Assembly (NCBI GenBank): GCA_020524525.2
Contig: CP129018.1
Span: 2,360,115 to 2,424,114, forward strand
Direction of reading: 5' to 3'
Source of the DNA: Bacillus tianshenii
GTDB taxonomy: Bacteria > Bacillota > Bacilli > Bacillales > Bacillaceae_N
Length of the DNA stretch: 64,000 nucleotides
In this document: positions 60,021-64,000 of the stretch, piece after piece
Layout of the letters: each line of letters opens with the position of its first letter
How positions within the stretch are numbered: position 1 is the first letter of the stretch
Position numbers and translations under genes: made by a program
Notes under the pieces: generated by a model
What the model saw: the letters and a program-made list of their open reading frames with translations, nothing else
Told to the model about the DNA's origin: nothing
Databases searched by the model: none

Positions 60021-60079
60021 TGTCGATATATTAGAAGGTTTGTCGAAAGCGTAGACCTTTTATCATAAATTGTTAAAAT
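60021..60079 (+). promoter_or_regulatory. Promoter with two Spo0A-box-like sites before the second DUF4236 gene
   Basis: TGTCGAT (60021-60027) and TGTCGAA (60041-60047, within TTTGTCGAA) are again 20 bp apart; TAAAAT (60074-60079) is the likely -10, about 27 bp past the second box, with no good -35. The layout repeats that at 58148-58209. Confidence 0.6.
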
Positions 60080-60119
60080 CATCCTATAAGCATATCACCC
60101 AAATTTAGGGGGTTATACC

Positions 60120-60452
60120 TTGGGCTTAAAGTTCAGAAAGAGCTTCAAAGTTGGCAAAGGAGTTCGCGTAAACGTAAGCAAGAAAGGTATTGGAATGAGT
60201 GTCGGCACTAAAGGAGCTCGTGTCAGCAAAGGACCGTCAGGTACACGTATCACGACTTCGGTACCTGGAACCGGACTTTCGTATGAGCAACGTGTTGGTC
60301 GAAAAAAAGGTGGTAAAAAAAGCAGCAGTCAAAGAACACAGCCAAAAGAAAAAGCTGAACCTAAATATGTTGTCACTGGATGCTTAGCAACTATCTTTCT
60401 TCTCTTCTTAGCAGGTGGTTTTATATGGTTTTTAATAACCATTCTATTTTAA
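60120..60452 (+). CDS. DUF4236 domain protein with membrane anchor, 110 aa
   Basis: TTG 60120 follows AGGGGG. Residues 1-58 are DUF4236 (KFRKSFKVGKGVRVNVSKKG, TTSVPGTGLSYEQ), then a Lys-rich linker, then one membrane segment at the C-terminus (TIFLLFLAGGFIWFLITILF). It is a short paralogue of the 58247-59356 product with the same promoter type. Function unknown. Confidence 0.82.
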   Translation: MGLKFRKSFKVGKGVRVNVSKKGIGMSVGTKGARVSKGPSGTRITTSVPGTGLSYEQRVGRKKGGKKSSSQRTQPKEKAEPKYVVTGCLATIFLLFLAGGFIWFLITILF

Positions 60453-60475
60453 TAAAAACAAGGAGGCATTGTATC

Positions 60476-61069
60476 ATGAAAAAGAAATTAACTTCTATTA
60501 CTCTTGCAGCTGGTCTTATTCTTAGTTCAACTCCAGCTGTTGTCGACGCCCATCCTGGACGTACTGATTCAAGTGGAGGTCATTATTGCCGGACTAATTG
60601 TACTGAAAAATGGGGTCTTCAATATGGAGAATACCATTATCACAACGGTGGAGGTTCTAGCTCTTCAAGCAGCAGTAGTAGTACTTATACAGCTCCTGCT
60701 CCTAAGCCAGCACCAAAGCCTAAAGTTCAGACAGCTAAAGTCTACTTAAATGGTGTGTATCAAGACTACGATCAACCAGCTGTAGTAAAAGATGGACGTA
60801 CTCTGGTTCCTCTTCGTCCAGTTTTTGAAGCACTAGGAGCAACTGTTCAATTCGATGCTGCTACTGAAACGATTGTAGCTACTAAAAAGAACCGTACAGT
60901 TGAACTTACAGTTGGCTCAACTTATGCAGAAGTAAACAATTCTGCTACTTATCTTGATGCTGCAGCTCAAGTAATCGATGGCAGAACAATGGTCCCTCTT
61001 CGCTTTGTTAGTGAGGCCATGGGAGCAACTGTTAAGTGGGAAGATGGACAAGTTAAAATTTCTTACTAA
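60476..61069 (+). CDS. Secreted YHYH + copper-amine-oxidase-N-like domain protein
   Basis: ATG 60476 follows AAGGAGG. A signal peptide (KKKLTSITLAAGLILSSTPA, cut near VVDA-HP) leads to a YHYH domain (HPGRTDSSGGHYCRTNCTEK, EYHYHNGGG), a Ser linker, and a stalk/Cu_amine_oxidN1-type domain (DGRTLVPLRPVFEALGATVQ, DGRTMVPLRFVSEAMGATVK). 197 aa, probably surface-associated. In lysogeny modules such proteins are typical lysogen-expressed cargo. Confidence 0.86.
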   Translation: MKKKLTSITLAAGLILSSTPAVVDAHPGRTDSSGGHYCRTNCTEKWGLQYGEYHYHNGGGSSSSSSSSSTYTAPAPKPAPKPKVQTAKVYLNGVYQDYDQPAVVKDGRTLVPLRPVFEALGATVQFDAATETIVATKKNRTVELTVGSTYAEVNNSATYLDAAAQVIDGRTMVPLRFVSEAMGATVKWEDGQVKISY

Positions 61070-61118
61070 AAAATGAGGCACGCAGCAATGCGTGCTTTCC
61101 TCTTAGGTGGTGGATAGT

Positions 61119-61895
61119 TTGAAGAAGACCTTCCTCGCTCTTGTAATTGGAGCAATGTTACTAACAACTGGATGCGGAGATGGTGTAATAGTTGGCCAGA
61201 GTGACGAAACAAGCTCAAATATTAATGCCGAGCAAGACACAAAACTTGAGAACGAAGCTAAAGTAACTAATGTTGTTGATGGAGATACAATAGACATTAT
61301 GCTCAACGGAAAAGAAGAAAGAGTTCGTCTTCTATTGGTCGATACACCTGAAACCAAACACCCTAATAAACCTGTTCAGCCATTTGGTCCTGAAGCTTTT
61401 GAATTTGTTAAAGACACCTTAACGGGTCAAACTGTTCAAGTTGAGTATGACGGACCTAAACGAGACAAATATGATAGGTTATTAGCTTATATATGGGTTG
61501 ATGGAAAGAACTTTAATCAAATGCTTTTAGAAGAAGGATTGGCTCGGTTAGCGTATGTTTATGACCCACCCTATACACATTATGAGACATTTATGAAAGC
61601 GCAGAATAAGGCCATGAATGACCAACTAGGCATCTGGAGCTTGGATGGTTACGTTGCGGAAGATGGGTTTCAAGAAATTACAAACGTTGAGATTAATAAT
61701 GACCAACCAACGAAGAACTACCTTCTGCTTCCGGCCTACAATATGATCCATTCGGACCCGATAGAGACTGTAGTGATTTTGAAACTCAAGCTGAAGCACA
61801 GGCTTTTTTTTGAAGCTGCAGGAGGACCAGCGAAAGATCCGCATCGACTTGATGGGAATGATAATGACGGGATTGTTTGTGAGGGATTGAAATGA
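61119..61895 (+). CDS. Thermonuclease-like lipoprotein with altered C-terminal domain
   Basis: Lipobox LTTGC follows a signal peptide. The SNase core is intact: VVDGDTIDIMLNGKEERVRL, DTPETKHP, KRDKYDRLLAYIWV and EEGLARLAYVY carry the calcium and active-site residues. An excalibur calcium-binding end (DPHRLDGNDNDGIVCEG) follows, but about 35 residues between 61710 and 61805 are in a different frame from the one encoding its normal start (DRDCSDFETQAEAQAFFEA). TTG 61119 is preferred to GTG 61107. 258 aa. Confidence 0.88.
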   Translation: MKKTFLALVIGAMLLTTGCGDGVIVGQSDETSSNINAEQDTKLENEAKVTNVVDGDTIDIMLNGKEERVRLLLVDTPETKHPNKPVQPFGPEAFEFVKDTLTGQTVQVEYDGPKRDKYDRLLAYIWVDGKNFNQMLLEEGLARLAYVYDPPYTHYETFMKAQNKAMNDQLGIWSLDGYVAEDGFQEITNVEINNDQPTKNYLLLPAYNMIHSDPIETVVILKLKLKHRLFFEAAGGPAKDPHRLDGNDNDGIVCEGLK

Positions 61896-62725
61896 ACCAA
61901 ATTATAACCGCAATAATAAAATTACTAGAACAACAAAATAAAGTCTCTATATCATTAATTATTATACTAGTAATAACTTTATTCTTTAAATATGGAAAAG
62001 ATATTATTTCGCAAACAAGCCAAAAGACAGAAATAGAAAAATTATTTCTTCCTAAAGATGAAGTTAAATGGCATTTTGTAACAACCAAAATATATGATTA
62101 TATTTTCTTCATATTATTCCTAACTTTTCTTTCCTTTATTTTTCATGGAATATCTAAGGTTGAAGAACCGGAAGTTTTGGTTGAAATTCTAGGATGGGGA
62201 TATTATTTATCTTTACTCCTCCTCCTATCAATAGTATTTACAAAAAAAGTTTATTCCACAAAAGATAAGATTAAATGGATAGATATCCTTTTCAGCAAAT
62301 ATTCAAACTTTATATCTAAAATACATATTAATTTCAAAAAATCGGAAGATATGTATTTAAATATCTTTATAGGAAATTTCGCTATCCTATTATTACTATA
62401 TTCATATTTTTTTGCAAGTATTTTATTTAACCTAAATGGTATAGTCTGGGCAAAAATTTTGATATTTTCTCTAGTACCCTTATTGTTTTTAAGCTTATAT
62501 TTTCGTTTAAGTAAATACTTTAAGAAAAAAGGAAATAATTATAAATATACATTAAAATTAATAGACGAAGAATTTCTAAAAGAAAATAGATTGTTCATTC
62601 ATTATACTATAAAAGATAATTACACTGTATTATCAAAAACACCTGATGAAACTAAATCTGATTCAATATATTTATACGACAGCAACCAAAATATTCTTTA
62701 TGAAATCAAAAAAATAATTACTTAA
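61892..62725 (+). CDS. Integral membrane protein, 277 aa
   Basis: ATG 61892 overlaps the nuclease stop (ATGA). There are about four membrane segments (residues about 17-32, 68-88, 100-120, 160-200) and a soluble C-terminal region (ENRLFIHYTIKDNYTVLSKT). AT-rich compared with neighbours and not recognised; coupling to the nuclease suggests a joint role. Confidence 0.75.
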   Translation: MNQIITAIIKLLEQQNKVSISLIIILVITLFFKYGKDIISQTSQKTEIEKLFLPKDEVKWHFVTTKIYDYIFFILFLTFLSFIFHGISKVEEPEVLVEILGWGYYLSLLLLLSIVFTKKVYSTKDKIKWIDILFSKYSNFISKIHINFKKSEDMYLNIFIGNFAILLLLYSYFFASILFNLNGIVWAKILIFSLVPLLFLSLYFRLSKYFKKKGNNYKYTLKLIDEEFLKENRLFIHYTIKDNYTVLSKTPDETKSDSIYLYDSNQNILYEIKKIIT

Positions 62726-62729
62726 GCTT

Positions 62730-62750
62730 ACCCGTTAATTCGGGTTTTTA
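62730..62750 (+). terminator. Terminator before the recombinase gene
   Basis: ACCCG-TTAATT-CGGGT followed by TTTTTA, just past the membrane protein gene. Confidence 0.8.
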
Positions 62751-62963
62751 TCTACCCATAAAACCGAACATATATTCTATTCAATGTAATTATTAGAGTA
62801 CTTTGTAACCCTCAAAAAGTGAAATCTAATAATAACTTTGCATTCAGAATTATAACCCATGATTCTTTATATCTGTTTTGGGGTCTTCTTATCTTAATGG
62901 CGAGCAAAGCATACAGGCATAAACAAAATTATTAGAAGATAAATTTCAAAGGATGGGTTAACC

Positions 62964-64000
62964 ATGCAAACTGCAATATATATTCGTGTATCAACTGAAG
63001 AACAAGCCCGTGATGGCTTCTCGATCTCAGCCCAGCGTGAGAAGTTAAAATCATACTGCCACCTTCACGATATGGATAACTATAAGTTCTATGTTGATGA
63101 AGGCATATCAGCAAAAGATACGAACCGCCCACAATTACAAGCCTTGTTAAAACATATTGAAGAAGGACATATCGATACAGTACTTGTTTATCGACTTGAC
63201 CGTTTAACTCGCTCTGTCGTTGACTTATACAAGCTCCTAGAAACATTCGATAAATACAATTGTGCATTTAAATCAGCTACAGAAGTATATGACACAAGCT
63301 CGGCCATAGGACGTTTATTTATCACTCTGGTGGCTGCAATGGCTCAGTGGGAGCGTGAAAACCTTGGTGAACGTGTACGTATGGGACAAATAGAAAAGGC
63401 TCGACAAGGCGAATATGCAGCTAAAGCTCCGTATGGTTTTGAAAAAGATGAAAATGACAAATTAATCATTAACGAACGGGAAGAAACAGTGATCTTAGAT
63501 ATTATAAAGAAAATTAAATCTGGGGACTCGATTCGAAAGTTAGCAAATGAACTTGAGGAAAGTGGTATTCCTCCTATAAGAGGATACAAATGGCACATTG
63601 CGACTATCTTAGACATCTTACACAACCCTGCGCTATATGGAGCATTAAAATGGCGTGATGAGATCATAGAAGGAACTCACGAGGGAATTGTATCAAAAGA
63701 GGAATTTGAGCATATCCAGCAACTGCTTCACAGCAGACAGAATTTCAAAAAGCGTAAAACTTACTCTATTTTTATTTACCAAATGACTATTGTTTGTCCT
63801 ACTTGCGGAAATCGATTAAGCTCTGAACGCAGTAAATACTACCGCAAGCGTGATAAGAAGTACATTGAGAGTAACCATTATAGATGCCAAGCGTGCGTGC
63901 TAAATAAGAGAAAAGCAACTGCAGTGAGTGAAAAGAAGATTGAAAAAGCTTTCCTGGAGTACATGAACAGCTTTCAATTCTATGTTAGTGCAAACCAAAC
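62964..64000 (+). CDS. int: Large serine recombinase (phage integrase), 5' part
   Basis: Integrates and excises the prophage. The N-terminal resolvase domain starts QTAIYIRVSTEEQ with the nucleophile Ser10, followed by VYRLDRLTRS and GRLFITLVAAMAQWERENLGE. The recombinase domain begins near residue 140 (YAAKAPYGFEKDE; LHNPALYGALKW), and a zinc ribbon has CPTCG and CQAC. The gene runs off the window at 345 codons; the usual length is about 450-550. ATG 62964 follows GGATGGG. Confidence 0.95.
   Translation, partial: MQTAIYIRVSTEEQARDGFSISAQREKLKSYCHLHDMDNYKFYVDEGISAKDTNRPQLQALLKHIEEGHIDTVLVYRLDRLTRSVVDLYKLLETFDKYNCAFKSATEVYDTSSAIGRLFITLVAAMAQWERENLGERVRMGQIEKARQGEYAAKAPYGFEKDENDKLIINEREETVILDIIKKIKSGDSIRKLANELEESGIPPIRGYKWHIATILDILHNPALYGALKWRDEIIEGTHEGIVSKEEFEHIQQLLHSRQNFKKRKTYSIFIYQMTIVCPTCGNRLSSERSKYYRKRDKKYIESNHYRCQACVLNKRKATAVSEKKIEKAFLEYMNSFQFYVSANQ

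Overview
The window looks like a chromosome segment of an endospore-forming, low-GC Bacillaceae member carrying a nearly complete, roughly 55 kb siphovirus-type prophage. Assignment to Bacillaceae rests on gene content and order: spo0B-rpmA-prp-rplU, then rng, spoIVFB-spoIVFA, minD-minC and mreD-mreC-mreB, followed by the 3' end of radC. This is the Bacillus subtilis arrangement with a ribonuclease G gene added between rplU and spoIVFB. All of these host genes lie on the minus strand.

Host part (1-9746). It holds a sporulation phosphorelay gene (spo0B), two ribosomal protein genes with the protease that trims L27, an L21 leader RNA, RNase G, the pro-sigma-K processing pair, division-site placement and cell-shape genes. 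A Bacillaceae-type intergenic repeat lies between mreC and mreB. radC is cut: only its catalytic C-terminal part remains before the prophage begins at about 9730.

Prophage (about 9730 to beyond 64000). From left to right: an accessory left end (membrane protein with a PUA/EVE-like N-terminus, decayed small genes); lysis genes (amidase, phi-LC3-type holin, XhlA-like protein); a large receptor-binding and tail-tip region containing several paralogous unknown proteins; Dit, tape measure, and tail chaperones linked by a -1 frameshift at TTTTTTC; major tail protein, head-tail connectors, HK97-type capsid, protease, portal fused to a Mu-F-like domain, and terminase; an inverted-repeat region beside the packaging genes; a ParB-methyltransferase fusion; a gene-poor, strongly structured stretch (41.7-42.6 kb) that may encode a large RNA; an ArpU-type late regulator; a nuclease/defence-like group (HNH, SRA-like+HNH, DUF3800); XtrA; a tRNA-like gene; and the replication/recombination block (RusA, FbpA-like protein, DnaB helicase, G39P-like loader, DnaD-type initiator with iterons, MBL-fold protein, RecT, SMC-like ATPase). 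Small early genes lead up to a Cro/CI-type switch with three 15-bp operators.

Right of the switch, on the plus strand, lies a lysogeny module: repressor, two DUF4236 proteins, an ImmA/IrrE-type peptidase, a secreted YHYH protein, a nuclease lipoprotein, a membrane protein and a truncated large serine recombinase. Both DUF4236 genes share an unusual promoter design with paired Spo0A-box-like heptamers 20 bp apart, which suggests coupling of lysogen gene expression to the host's sporulation regulator. The integrase being last in the window implies that the other attachment site and the rest of radC lie just beyond position 64000.

Five small genes or probable genes not obvious from simple ORF size cutoffs are reported (41899-42033, 42988-43116, 47651-47821, 54440-54607 and the frameshift extension 29319-29735). 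Functional assignments were made by eye from motifs and gene order; no database search was run.
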